64,000 nucleotides of DNA from Natrinema zhouii (GTDB lineage Archaea; Halobacteriota; Halobacteria; Halobacteriales; Natrialbaceae). Positions 18,186 to 26,779 of the stretch are shown one piece after another. A program made the position numbers and the translations under genes. The DNA lies in assembly GCF_013456555.2 (NCBI RefSeq), contig NZ_CP059154.1, positions 1,674,001 to 1,738,000 on the forward strand, in the 5' to 3' direction. The stretch's first letter is position 1, and each line of letters opens with the position of its first letter. The notes under the pieces were generated by a model that ran no database searches, had not been told where the DNA came from, and saw only the letters and a program-made list of their open reading frames with translations.

Positions 18186-19628
18186 TTACGGCGATTCGAA
18201 CCCGTGTCGGTCCCGATGTGCCGCGAGGAACGTCGCATGCGGACGCAGGTCCTCGTCCGCGGGTAGCGTGAGCGACTCGTTCTCGAGGTGTGAGAACTCC
18301 TCGTAGCCCTCGAGATCGGGGCGATCGGCGACCAGGATTCGATAGTCGTCGGCCACCGCGAGCCAGCCGGTGTCGAACGCCCAGTGATGGAGCCGACAGA
18401 GGGCGAGGCCGTTCCGAACGTTGTCGCGGCCGTTCGCCCGCTTCGGGTAGATGTGGGCGGCCTCGATATCGATCGTACCGGCCGGTGATTCGCGCGAGTT
18501 TCCACAGATCGCACACCGGCCGTCGTAGGCGGACGTGACCGTCTTCGGGAACGCGCTCGAGCGGACCCGCCGCTGGACCTCGGTGAATTCCGCTTCGTCG
18601 TCGGTGAGCGCCGGTTCGTCGGTCTCGTCGTCCGAGATGTCGTCGGACACTGATTCCGAAAGCGCCTCGAACTCGGCCGGCTCGATCTCGAGTCGGTCCA
18701 TCGTGAACCGGTAGACCATCCGCTCGTCCAGCGAGACGCGCTCGGCGCCGACGACGTCGACCAGCCCCTCGTATCTGAGTTCGTCGCTGTCCGCTGGCTG
18801 GTAGAAGAAGTACACCGGGACCGTCGACCGGTCGGCCTGCTCGAGGAGCGCGCTGTTGGCTCCGGTCAACCGCTGGTCTCCCTTCTCCGGAACGCCCTCG
18901 CCGATGTAGGTGAACCGCTCGCCGTCGATCTCGTCGCCGTAGGGCCCGCCCTCGCGGGCTTTCAGGATGATGTACGACAGCGCACCCTCGTCGTCCGTTC
19001 GCGGGCTGATCCCCTTGATATACGAGCCGAAACTGGTGTCGAACGCGTCCTCGAGTTCGGTTTGTGCGTAGAATTCGCCCCGCTCGAGCTGCGGGTGCTC
19101 GGACGACCGCCGTCGCGCCAGTTTCCGGCCGCTCTCAGTCAGCGAGTTTTCCGGCGCAGTTCGCTCGACGTAGCCGAGGCTCTGCAGCCACCCCCTGTGT
19201 TGGGCGGGGCCGGACGCGTCGTTCCAATCGAACTCGGAGTGCTCAGCTTTGATCGCATCTCCCAACTCGTCGTCCGTCTTCGGCCCATCGAGGAGAGCCT
19301 CGAGCACCGTGTCGAATCCGTACACGGCGCTCGAGAGCAGTTCGTAGAGGATTTCGGGATTCGTTTCCGACAGCCACTCGATCCCCCGCTGCGTGAGTCG
19401 AACCCGATCCGGCTCGAGTTCGAGCAGCCCGATCGACTCGAGAAAGGCGAGTCGGTCGCGGATTCCCTCGTCGCTCGTCGCCCGCGTATTCGCTTTGACC
19501 CACTCGAAAGCCCCCGCTTCGGTCGGGTTTTCAGTGAGGACGTACGTGCACAACTGCTCGAGGACGTCAGTGTAGTTCCCCGCACCGCCGAAGAACCGAA
19601 CCGCGATATTGCGTTTTCCCCCTCCCAT
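18186..19628 (-). CDS. SRA-like domain HNH endonuclease (candidate modification-dependent/type IV restriction enzyme)
   Basis: The protein has 480 residues in four parts. Residues about 15-85 form a winged helix (DRLAFLESIGLLELEPDRVRLT). Residues about 90-170 form a second winged-helix-like part. Residues about 185-315 resemble an SRA/YDG-type modified-base-binding domain (FTYIGEGVPEKGDQRLTGAN, then VPVYFFYQ and LRYEGLVDVV). An HNH nuclease lies at about 372-422 (C372-A-I-C, IEAAHIYPKRANGRD, NGLALCRLHHWAFDTG). The SRA-HNH order matches McrA-type enzymes such as ScoMcrA, which cut DNA carrying modified bases or phosphorothioates. No methyltransferase is adjacent, as expected for type IV. It is a single gene with its own upstream region. 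Confidence 0.85.
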   Translation of the reverse strand: MGGGKRNIAVRFFGGAGNYTDVLEQLCTYVLTENPTEAGAFEWVKANTRATSDEGIRDRLAFLESIGLLELEPDRVRLTQRGIEWLSETNPEILYELLSSAVYGFDTVLEALLDGPKTDDELGDAIKAEHSEFDWNDASGPAQHRGWLQSLGYVERTAPENSLTESGRKLARRRSSEHPQLERGEFYAQTELEDAFDTSFGSYIKGISPRTDDEGALSYIILKAREGGPYGDEIDGERFTYIGEGVPEKGDQRLTGANSALLEQADRSTVPVYFFYQPADSDELRYEGLVDVVGAERVSLDERMVYRFTMDRLEIEPAEFEALSESVSDDISDDETDEPALTDDEAEFTEVQRRVRSSAFPKTVTSAYDGRCAICGNSRESPAGTIDIEAAHIYPKRANGRDNVRNGLALCRLHHWAFDTGWLAVADDYRILVADRPDLEGYEEFSHLENESLTLPADEDLRPHATFLAAHRDRHGFESP

Positions 19629-19781
19629 CGATGATAGTCAGTACTGCTGACGTTGTGCGGACGCGGGTATAAAACGAGTGGCAAGAGCGCGGCCGGCTCG
19701 AGACGACGCGGGCTTCCGTCCGAATCCTCACGTCGTTTTCCTATCCGAATCTTCACGTCGTTCCCGGTCGTAGTATCGTCC

Positions 19782-20147
19782 ATGTCCGAACCAGCGCTCG
19801 CCGACCAGGAGTGCGAGGCCTGTACGAGCGAGGACGAGCCCCTCGAGTCCGACGAGTACGCCGACTACCTCGCGGAGATTCGCGACGACGTCTGGGACGT
19901 CGTCGACGACCACCACCTCGAGGGAACGTACGCGTTCGAGGACTTCCGGGACGCCCTCGAGTTCACGTACGAGGTAGGCGAGTTGGCGGAGGAAGAGTGG
20001 CACCATCCGGATATCCAGCTCGAGTGGGGCGAGGTGACGATCGAGATGTGGACGCACAAGATCGACGGCCTCCACAAGACCGATTTCGTGATGGCCGCGC
20101 GGATGGACCGCATCTACGCGGAGTACGAACCCGACGAGGACGCGTAG
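19782..20147 (+). CDS. Pterin-4a-carbinolamine dehydratase (PCD/DCoH family)
   Basis: This 121-residue protein has the catalytic signature H74-H75-P76-D, followed by VTIEMWTH (His92) and D101 ([11 protein letters not shown]). This is the standard PCD arrangement of H-H-P, T-H and D. The enzyme dehydrates 4a-hydroxytetrahydrobiopterin. In organisms without aromatic amino-acid hydroxylases, homologues are linked to molybdopterin chemistry. Two moeA genes lie about 18 and 25 kb away, too far to argue linkage. An N-terminal extension of about 25 residues carries a C11-x2-C14 pair not found in the short family members. Start 19782 is the ATG just before the extension. Confidence 0.85.
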   Translation: MSEPALADQECEACTSEDEPLESDEYADYLAEIRDDVWDVVDDHHLEGTYAFEDFRDALEFTYEVGELAEEEWHHPDIQLEWGEVTIEMWTHKIDGLHKTDFVMAARMDRIYAEYEPDEDA

Positions 20148-20283
20148 CGCTGGCGATTGGGGTGGTATCGTCCGGTAACGAGCGCTCACTCGAGTCGAGT
20201 TCATCGACGTGAACTCTCCAACCTGTACGCAGACACACCACTGTTTCATGTGAAGACGAGGCTACTATCAGTCGCTCGAGACC

Positions 20284-20667
20284 CTACGCTGAGCGAACGA
20301 TTTCGGCCCGAAGCTGCGTCTCTCCCCGCGGAACCGCTCGAATTTCGTACGCGCCGGGGTCCTCGATCGCGACGGTGAACGACGCGTCGGTCTCGACGGT
20401 TTCGCGATGGATCGATTCGACGGTGTCGTCGGCGGTGACGACGCGGACGGTGGCGTTTCCCGCCCGTGCGGTGACCTCGAACCTGAGCACGTCCTTCGGT
20501 TCGGCATCGACGCTGTAGTTCGACGGAATGGCGATCGTTTCGTCGACGACCGTTTCCGGTTTCCCATCGGTACCGCCGGCACCGGCGTCTGTCTCGTTGC
20601 TCGAGCATCCGGCGAGCGTCGCTGTAAATGCGACACCGCTTCCACGGAGTACCATCCGCCTGTTCAT
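20284..20667 (-). CDS. Small predicted lipoprotein
   Basis: This 127-residue protein starts MNRRMVLRGSGVAFTATLAG, with Cys21 following. Twin arginine, hydrophobic core and lipobox L-A-G-C together suggest a lipid-anchored protein exported possibly by the Tat route, as is common in haloarchaea. After a Ser/Gly/Asp linker the mature part is beta-rich (VLRFEVTARAGNATVRVVTAD; FTVAIEDPGAYEIRAV), like a small beta-sandwich. No enzyme motif is seen. The start at 20667 is set by the signal. Its promoter region is the repeat-bearing intergenic region to the right. Confidence 0.7.
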   Translation of the reverse strand: MNRRMVLRGSGVAFTATLAGCSSNETDAGAGGTDGKPETVVDETIAIPSNYSVDAEPKDVLRFEVTARAGNATVRVVTADDTVESIHRETVETDASFTVAIEDPGAYEIRAVPRGETQLRAEIVRSA

Positions 20668-21098
20668 GTAAATTAAATCGGACAGGTAGTTGATAAGAGT
20701 GTCCACTGAGAGGCGATAGGCTCGAGTTCGACGGCAACTGGGTCCGATTCGACAATCCGATCGACGAGGCGACCGACGGATGTTTCTCGGGTACGGATTG
20801 GGGCTGCGAGAGAAGTGGTATGCTGGCAAAGGCACGGCGCGGTGACTTTCAATGTCGCGTCTTGCCTCGCCATCGCGAGCAGGAGCGTAGCACGCGAAAT
20901 TAAGTGACTTTCAATGTCGCGTCTTGCCCTGCTGTACTTCTGTATACCGGGGTACTGAACATAGTTCTGTTCCCAAATTACATTGGGTCTGACTGAACGA
21001 GGGGCTCGATCGGCGTGTTGAGTATCCGTCGAGAGTGGTTCTCTTGCGTGGACTGGTACTCCGAAATCGAAGAGACGCGTTCCGGTATCAGCGCACGG
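20668..21098. other. Intergenic region with lower GC and a direct repeat pair
   Basis: This 431-bp region between two leftward genes is AT-richer than its surroundings between about 20890 and 21010. It contains the 25-bp direct repeats described separately. No convincing ORF was found. Confidence 0.4.
20842..20928 (+). repeat. Two perfect 25-bp direct repeats, 62 bp apart
   Basis: The same 25 bases, beginning GTGACTTTCAATGTCGCGTC, occur at 20842-20866 and 20904-20928, with 37 bp between them. The bases on either side differ. The spacing resembles a one-spacer CRISPR unit, but the repeat is shorter than usual in haloarchaea and no cas gene is near. Confidence 0.75.
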
Positions 21099-21998
21099 TC
21101 ACTCCCGTCGCGGAACTTCGTGACGGCCGAAGCCGTACCGGAGTCGGTTCGCGAGTCGCCGCGAGAACCGGCCGTCGTCGGCCCGCGAGCCGAACCGTTC
21201 GGAAAGCGCCGTGTAGATGAGCGGGAGGGGAACCTCCTGCTCGAGGCTCTCCTGGACGGTCCAGGTCCCCGTCGATCCGCCCTCGATCCGGTCGGCCACG
21301 GTTCCCAGATCGGATCCCTCCTCGCGGAAGGCCTCTTCGCAGAGTTCGAGGAGCCAGGATCGAATTACCGCGCCGTTGTTCCAGACCGATGCGACGTTCT
21401 CGAGGTCGAGATCGTATCGGCCCTCGTGGAGCAACTCGAACCCCTCGCCGTAGGTCTGCATCAGCGCGTACTCGACGCCGTTGTGGACCATCTTGACGTA
21501 GTGACCCGAGCCCGCGGCTCCCATCCGCTCGTGGCCGTCGGGACCGGTCGCGACGGCGTCGAAGACCGGCTCAAGTTCGTCGTAGGCCCACTGGGGGCCG
21601 CCGACCATCAGCGAGAAGCCGAGTTCCGCGCCCGCGGGGCCGCCGGACGTGCCGCAGTCGAGATACGCCGCGGGACAGGACTCGGCGCGGCGGACGGAGT
21701 CCTCGAAGGAGGAGTTGCCGCCGTCGACGACGATATCGTCGCCGTCCAGGTGAGGTGTGAGTTCCTCGAGAGTGACGTCGACCGCCTCGCCGGCGGGGAC
21801 CATCAACCAGATGCGCTTGTCGTCGGCGAGTTGGTCGACGAAGTCGTCGATCGAGTCGGCGGGGTCGGCACCGGCCTCGGCCGCCGCGGCGACTGCGTCC
21901 TCGTCCAGGTCGAAGGCGACGACCTCGTGACCCGCCGCGATGGTGCGCTCGACGACGATCTGTCCCATCCGTCCGAGTCCGATCAGGCCCAGTTGCAT
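21099..21998 (-). CDS. gndA: 6-phosphogluconate dehydrogenase (decarboxylating), short archaeal form
   Basis: This 299-residue enzyme oxidises 6-phosphogluconate to ribulose 5-phosphate and CO2 with NAD(P), in the oxidative pentose phosphate pathway found in haloarchaea. The Rossmann motif GLIGLGRMG is at residues 4-12. DGGNSS, SGGPAGAELGFSLMVGG (substrate loop) and YVKMVHNGVEY (catalytic Lys) follow. Its length matches the roughly 300-residue YqeC/GndA group rather than the 470-residue classic enzymes. The start at 21998 (MQLGLIGLGRMG) is set by the Rossmann motif. The C-terminal RLANRLRYGFGRHEV is also typical of the group. Confidence 0.93.
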   Translation of the reverse strand: MQLGLIGLGRMGQIVVERTIAAGHEVVAFDLDEDAVAAAAEAGADPADSIDDFVDQLADDKRIWLMVPAGEAVDVTLEELTPHLDGDDIVVDGGNSSFEDSVRRAESCPAAYLDCGTSGGPAGAELGFSLMVGGPQWAYDELEPVFDAVATGPDGHERMGAAGSGHYVKMVHNGVEYALMQTYGEGFELLHEGRYDLDLENVASVWNNGAVIRSWLLELCEEAFREEGSDLGTVADRIEGGSTGTWTVQESLEQEVPLPLIYTALSERFGSRADDGRFSRRLANRLRYGFGRHEVPRRE

Positions 21999-22207
21999 GG
22001 ATAGGGGTCGGCCGGCCGGTGTGGTAGTGGTTGCGGTTCGATGGCGGTCGGGTAGTGATTGCAGTTCGTTGCCGTAGCGATTCCCCATCTGAAAAAGTCG
22101 AGAGGGTGACCGGTTTCAGGTACTCTCAGTCCACTGGATGGTGCTGGCAGGATATCGGTATAACTACCGACAAGAGCTGCGGAACAGCACCGCACCGCCG
22201 GGTGCGT

Positions 22208-22642
22208 CTACCGGATCGGATCCTCGAGGTGGGCCCATCCGATCGCATCGAGAACGACGATCCGATCGTTGTATCGAACGTAGACACCGTTGTACGAACC
22301 GGTGTCTGCGTTGTGGTAGGGCAGCGACTGACGGATGCGATCGACGACCGACCACGCACCGTCGCTCTCGAGCGTAATGTGTTCCCACTCGTCGCGCGCG
22401 CCGTTGCGAACCGCTCGGTCCAGCGCTTGCTGCGCGCCGGGGATCTCGCCGAGACGTCGTGCAGACGCATCAACGATCCTCGCATCGTCCGGAACGTCAG
22501 CCGGCCCGATGAGACGGGCTCCAAGATCTGCTTTCGACCGCGACGTGCCGGACGCTGTTCGTTCGGAACGGAGGACGTAGCTGGCCACAGCAGCCGTTCC
22601 CACAGCGAGGAGCGGAATAGCCATGTCTTTACCCCTGATCAT
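22208..22642 (-). CDS. Haloarchaeal protein of unknown function with one N-terminal TM helix
   Basis: This 144-residue protein has a single hydrophobic segment at about residues 7-22 (MAIPLLAVGTAAVASYVL). A soluble acidic domain follows with DEWEHITLESDGAWSVVDRIRQSLPYHNADTG and ends VYVRYNDRIVVLDAIGWAHLE, likely an alpha/beta domain outside or inside the membrane. Two possible starts exist, Met1 at 22642 and Met7 at 22624. No family was recognised. It sits alone between the gnd gene and a CopD-like gene, all reading left. Confidence 0.6.
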   Translation of the reverse strand: MIRGKDMAIPLLAVGTAAVASYVLRSERTASGTSRSKADLGARLIGPADVPDDARIVDASARRLGEIPGAQQALDRAVRNGARDEWEHITLESDGAWSVVDRIRQSLPYHNADTGSYNGVYVRYNDRIVVLDAIGWAHLEDPIR

Positions 22643-22737
22643 TAGCGAGTACCTTACAGTAACTGACTAAGTATCTTTCGCAAGAACATTCATTTCTGAG
22701 ATGTTTGCCACCGAAAAACGTCCGTCAGCGCCGCTGG

Positions 22738-23202
22738 CTAGAGAAGCCGTCCGACGTTCGCCGAAAGCAGGCCGGCGACGACGAGGAGTCCGATGGCCAC
22801 GACGGCAGCCGCACGGAACACCGGCAGCGCCTCGCGGGCCGGCTCGCGGATCTTCTTTCCGGTGAGCCCGGCCTCGAAGCGCTTCGCCCCGATTTCGACG
22901 AGCGCGGTCAGGAGCAACCAGAGCGCGACCATTGCGAGCACCAGCCGCCCGTTAGTCGATCCAAAGAGACTGTCGGCCGTGTAGACCCTCCCTGCCAGGT
23001 GACTCCCCGAGAGAAAAAGCACGAGCGAGCTCACCCGCGAGACGGTCGTGAGCTTCCCCGAAATGACCTCGAGCGGATGGGTCGTGTTGAACGCGCCGTC
23101 ACGTGCCAGCGGGAGGATTACGGCGGCGACGAAGCAGACGCTGCCGGTCCAGAGGGCAGCGAAGACCAGATGCGTCGTTCTGGCGGCGAGCACGTCGACC
23201 AT
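22738..23202 (-). CDS. CopD-like four-helix membrane protein
   Basis: This 154-residue protein has four TM helices. Family-like features are HLVFAALWTGSVCFVAAVILPLA in helix 1 (His and Trp as in CopD-type proteins), GKLTTVSRVSSLVLFLSGSHLAGR, and the final helix AAAVVAIGLLVVAGLLSANVG. CopD domains are linked with copper uptake or heme handling in bacteria; archaeal singletons are unproven. The start at 23202 (MVDVLAARTTHL) is chosen because the longer frame is arginine-rich. It lies 86 bp downstream of the YdjM-like gene and could share its transcript. Confidence 0.65.
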   Translation of the reverse strand: MVDVLAARTTHLVFAALWTGSVCFVAAVILPLARDGAFNTTHPLEVISGKLTTVSRVSSLVLFLSGSHLAGRVYTADSLFGSTNGRLVLAMVALWLLLTALVEIGAKRFEAGLTGKKIREPAREALPVFRAAAVVAIGLLVVAGLLSANVGRLL

Positions 23203-23288
23203 ACGGGCCGCTCGGCAAGCGGGCGTATCAGCGTTCCGACTTCGGATCGAAAGAGAGTCGCTGGACCTGAACGATCGCCGATGACTGG

Positions 23289-23843
23289 TTACTCGAGCCA
23301 GTCGGGCGTCCACGCGACCAGCCGCCGTCGGCAGAGCGCGTAGACGAGCGAGACGGTCACACCGCCGACGATGACGGCGGTGAACCGACCGTCGAAGACG
23401 AGCAGCGCCGGGATCGCGAGCGCAATCGCGAGGGCGGCGTCCTCGGGCGCACCGTCGTAGCGGATCCACCGGCGCGGACGGATCCACCGCCCGCGGACGT
23501 GATCGTAGACCGCGCGCTCGCTGCGGTCGTTCCACGGATCCATCTCGGGGCCGCCGCCGATCGAATCGCTGGCGGCGTGGAGCCAGGCCGCGACGGCGAA
23601 CGCGGCCAGAGCGAGCGTGAGACTCGAGGGGGCGACCGTGGCGAGGACGACCGCGGGGACGGCGACCGCGAGCCCGGCAACGGGAAAGTGCAGCGTCCGC
23701 CGGTGCGCGAGGACGAGATCGAAATCGGGGGCGAGCCCGCCGAGGATCGAGCCGATCGCAAGCGTAGCGGCGAACTCCGGGACGAGATATGCGATCGGGG
23801 CGACGACCGCGAGTCCGGCAAACACGTGGGTGGTCGCCATCAT
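23289..23843 (-). CDS. YdjM-like membrane-bound metal-dependent hydrolase (DUF457)
   Basis: This 184-residue protein has four to five TM helices. It carries the family signatures THVFAGLAVVAP at the start, GGLAPDFDLVLAHRRTLHFP at about 35-54 (Asp and His as metal ligands), and AWLHAASDSIGGG at about 85-97. E. coli YdjM is an SOS-regulated inner membrane protein, and the hydrolase activity of the family is predicted. Either of the first two Mets may be used. It precedes the CopD-like gene. Confidence 0.8.
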   Translation of the reverse strand: MMATTHVFAGLAVVAPIAYLVPEFAATLAIGSILGGLAPDFDLVLAHRRTLHFPVAGLAVAVPAVVLATVAPSSLTLALAAFAVAAWLHAASDSIGGGPEMDPWNDRSERAVYDHVRGRWIRPRRWIRYDGAPEDAALAIALAIPALLVFDGRFTAVIVGGVTVSLVYALCRRRLVAWTPDWLE

Positions 23844-23957
23844 CGGGGGTTACTCGAGCGTACGCACGGGAGTGGGAAAAACAATACGCGAATCGGCATC
23901 CGACGCGTTAATACGCGAACCGGTACCCGGCGAGCGTGATGACTGCTTCGGCGATCG

Positions 23958-24440
23958 TTACTCGAGGTTTTCGCCCTGGTAACTCCCCTCGTAAACGTCC
24001 TCGTGACCCGCTTCGGCGAAGACCAACTGGGCGATCCGGGCCCCGCGCTCGAGTTCGATGTCGTGGTGGACCTGCAACAGCCCCTCACCGCGACCCTCGT
24101 AGCCGGCGTCCCAGACCGCCGTATTGAGCATACAGGAGTTGCGCATGAGCGACGACCGCGGATAGACGAAGCCGACGTGACCCTCGGGAATCGCGATCCG
24201 TTCACCGTAGCGGACGACGTAGGTCCCCGTCGGCAGGTAGTAGGTGTCGGGAGCCTTCTCCTCGAGTTCCTCGAGCGGGCGGGCGACGCGGTCGCCGATC
24301 TGTTTCCCGTCCCGCCCGATGCGGCCCGGTTCCAACTGCTCGAAGACGACGTCGGCGGTGAGATCGACGCCGTTGGGCTGGATCTGCGCGTCGGTCGTCG
24401 GCGAGACGTGGTCGGCGACGAATGCACCGGAACGGAACAT
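23958..24440 (-). CDS. dut: dUTP diphosphatase of the dCTP deaminase/dUTPase family
   Basis: This 160-residue protein has the trimeric dUTPase/DCD fold motifs. They are QPNGVDLTAD near the start, YPRSSLMRNSCMLN (phosphate-binding Arg-Ser-Ser), and TAVWDAGYEGRGEGLLQVHH (the motif 3 hairpin that selects uridine). HDIELERGARIAQLVF follows. Haloarchaeal members of about 160 residues hydrolyse dUTP to dUMP, though a deaminase role cannot be excluded from sequence alone. The start at 24440 (MFRSGAFVADHV) is likely; a Met three codons upstream (24449) is an alternative. Confidence 0.85.
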   Translation of the reverse strand: MFRSGAFVADHVSPTTDAQIQPNGVDLTADVVFEQLEPGRIGRDGKQIGDRVARPLEELEEKAPDTYYLPTGTYVVRYGERIAIPEGHVGFVYPRSSLMRNSCMLNTAVWDAGYEGRGEGLLQVHHDIELERGARIAQLVFAEAGHEDVYEGSYQGENLE

Positions 24441-24709
24441 AGCTGTCATTCTCACGCCGCGGCGACGAGAAAAACGTATCCGTTCGACCCGGCTCACTAG
24501 TTCGGTAGCATTCGACACGTGAGTACGCCGTCAGAAGAGATCGAGCCGCCACAGCACGGCCATACAGCGTCTCTTTCACTGCTATCGACGAACGACTACA
24601 CACATGGCAATACTTACTCGAAAACCTCCGCTTTAGATGCCCACACGGCGATCACTGCTCACAGAAACACGCTGGATTTATCAGGACGGAAAGCCGAGTT
24701 CTGGGTGCT

Positions 24710-26680
24710 ATGGGACAGACTCTCACCGAGAAGATTCTCGACGATCACCTCGTCGAGGGCGAACTCGAGACCGGCGAGGAGATCGGTATCGAGATCGACC
24801 AGGTGCTTACTCAGGACACGACCGGGACCATGGTTTGGCTCCAGTTCGAAGCGATGGGGCTAGACGAGGTCCAGACCGAAATCGCAGCGCAGTACTGCGA
24901 CCACCAGACATATCAGTTCGACTTTAAGAATACGGACGACCACCGCTTCCTGCGTTCTGCAGCCGGTACATACGGCGCTCACTTCTCCCGACCCGGTAAC
25001 GGTATCTGCCACAACGTCCACCGCGAGAACTTCGCGGCCCCCGGCAAGACGCTGCTGGGTTCGGACAGTCACACGCCGACGCCCGGCGGTCTCGGCGAAC
25101 TCGCCATCGGCTCCGGCGGGATCGACGTCACCGTCGCCATGGGCGGCGCACCGTACTACATCGAGATGCCCGAAGTCGTCAACGTCCGTCTCGAGGGCGA
25201 GCTCCCCGAGTGGGCCACCGCGAAGGACGTCATCTTGGAGATGCTCCGCCGGCTGAGCGTCAAGGGCGGCGTCGGCAAGATTCTCGAATACACCGGTCCC
25301 GGTGTCGAGACCCTGACCGCACCCGAGCGGATGACGATCACCAACATGGGGACGGAACTCGGCGCAACGACGTCGATCTTCCCGACCGACGAGCAGACGG
25401 AGGACTACCTCCAGCGCGTCAACCGCGGCGACGAGTACGTCGAGCTCCAGCCCGACGACGACGCCGACTACGACGACGAGATCGTCGTCGACCTCTCCGA
25501 CCTCGAGCCGCTGATCGCACAGCCCTCGATGCCTGACAAGGTCGTTCCCGTCAGCGAAGTCGAAGGCGAGTCCGTCGAGCAGGTCATCGTCGGCTCCTGT
25601 ACGAACGGTGGCTACGAGGACATCCTCCCCGTCGCCAAGATGCTCGAGGGACGCGAGACCTCGATGGAGACCGAGACGATCGTCGCGCCCGGCTCCAAGC
25701 AGGCCTCCGAGATGCTCGCCCGCGAGGGCTGGGTCGCGGAGATGATGGCCGCCGGCGTCAACTTCTCCGAGGCGACGTGCGGTGCCTGTATCGGCATCGG
25801 CCACGTCCCCTCCTCAGACTCCGTCTCGCTGCGAACCTTCAACCGCAACTTCGAGGGTCGCTCCGGGATCGAAGACGACAACGTCTACCTCTGCTCGCCG
25901 GAGGTCGCGGCCGCGGCGTCGCTCAAGGGCGAAATCGTCGATCCGCGCAACCTCGCCGACGAACTCGGCGACCTCGAGGCCCCCGGCGTCGAGCTCCCCG
26001 ACGAGTACGACGGCTCCAAGACGGACCTCATCAGTCCCGACGAGGCCGTCGACGACGAGCTCATCAAGGGCCCGAACATCGGCGATGTCCCGCTGAAGGA
26101 CCAGCTCGGCACCGACATTTCGGGTGAGGCGCTCCTGAAGATGGAGGACAACATCACGACCGACCACATCATCCCTGCGACGCAGGACATCCTGATGTAC
26201 CGGTCGAACGTCCCCAAGCTCTCCGAGTTTACCCTGAGCCGCGTCGACGACACCTTCGCCGACCGCGCGCTCGAGGCCGACGGCGGCTTCCTCGTCGCCG
26301 GCGAGAACTACGGACAGGGCTCCTCTCGAGAGCACGCCGCGCTGTGTCCGATGTACCTCGGTATCGAGGGCGTCCTCGCACAGAGCTTCGCACGCATCCA
26401 CCGCGCGAACCTCTTCAACTTCGGGATCATCCCGCTGACGATCGACGAGGACACCTACGAGAACATCGATCAGGGCGACCAGATCGAGATCGTCGACGAC
26501 GTCTACGAGGCCGTCACCAGCGGACAGGAAGAGTTCACGGTCCGCGTCGGCGACGAGGAGTACACCGCAACGCTCGACGCCTCCGAACGCGAGCGCGCAA
26601 TCCTCGCCGCCGGTGGCAAGCTCGCCTGGACGAAAGAGCAGGCCGAAGGCGGCAGCGGTGCCGCGCCCGCTGACGACTGA
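24710..26680 (+). CDS. acn: Aconitate hydratase, archaeal type
   Basis: This 656-residue citric-acid-cycle enzyme interconverts citrate and isocitrate on a 4Fe-4S cluster. The cluster ligands are C297 (VGSCTNGGY), C357 and C360 (CGACIGIG). Other conserved parts are LLGSDSHTPTPGGLGELAIG, NITTDHI near residue 480, and the swivel-domain loop GENYGQGSSREHAALCPMYLG with the catalytic Ser-Arg. Length and order (domains 1-3, then the swivel domain) match archaeal single-chain aconitases. The AT-richer 250 bp before the gene probably holds its promoter. A six-T run follows the gene. Confidence 0.95.
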   Translation: MGQTLTEKILDDHLVEGELETGEEIGIEIDQVLTQDTTGTMVWLQFEAMGLDEVQTEIAAQYCDHQTYQFDFKNTDDHRFLRSAAGTYGAHFSRPGNGICHNVHRENFAAPGKTLLGSDSHTPTPGGLGELAIGSGGIDVTVAMGGAPYYIEMPEVVNVRLEGELPEWATAKDVILEMLRRLSVKGGVGKILEYTGPGVETLTAPERMTITNMGTELGATTSIFPTDEQTEDYLQRVNRGDEYVELQPDDDADYDDEIVVDLSDLEPLIAQPSMPDKVVPVSEVEGESVEQVIVGSCTNGGYEDILPVAKMLEGRETSMETETIVAPGSKQASEMLAREGWVAEMMAAGVNFSEATCGACIGIGHVPSSDSVSLRTFNRNFEGRSGIEDDNVYLCSPEVAAAASLKGEIVDPRNLADELGDLEAPGVELPDEYDGSKTDLISPDEAVDDELIKGPNIGDVPLKDQLGTDISGEALLKMEDNITTDHIIPATQDILMYRSNVPKLSEFTLSRVDDTFADRALEADGGFLVAGENYGQGSSREHAALCPMYLGIEGVLAQSFARIHRANLFNFGIIPLTIDEDTYENIDQGDQIEIVDDVYEAVTSGQEEFTVRVGDEEYTATLDASERERAILAAGGKLAWTKEQAEGGSGAAPADD

Positions 26681-26714
26681 TCGACTCGCTTCGGCGATCG
26701 AATTCCCGTTACGA

Positions 26715-26720
26715 TTTTTT
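26715..26720 (+). terminator. T6 run, probable terminator of acn
   Basis: Six consecutive T residues lie 35 bp after the acn stop codon. Archaeal terminators are U-rich and do not need a hairpin. The next gene has its own TATA-like element (AGTATTTG, about 28 nt before its ATG), which fits separate transcription. Confidence 0.5.
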
Positions 26721-26779
26721 ACCGTCGCTCGGTTCGCCCCTAGCCGATAGTATTTGTCCGTCGATCCGCCAGTACGGAT

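Noticed and set aside
20842..20928. Minimal CRISPR array
   Set aside because: Only two 25-bp repeats, shorter than the ~30-bp haloarchaeal type, no cas genes and no third unit.
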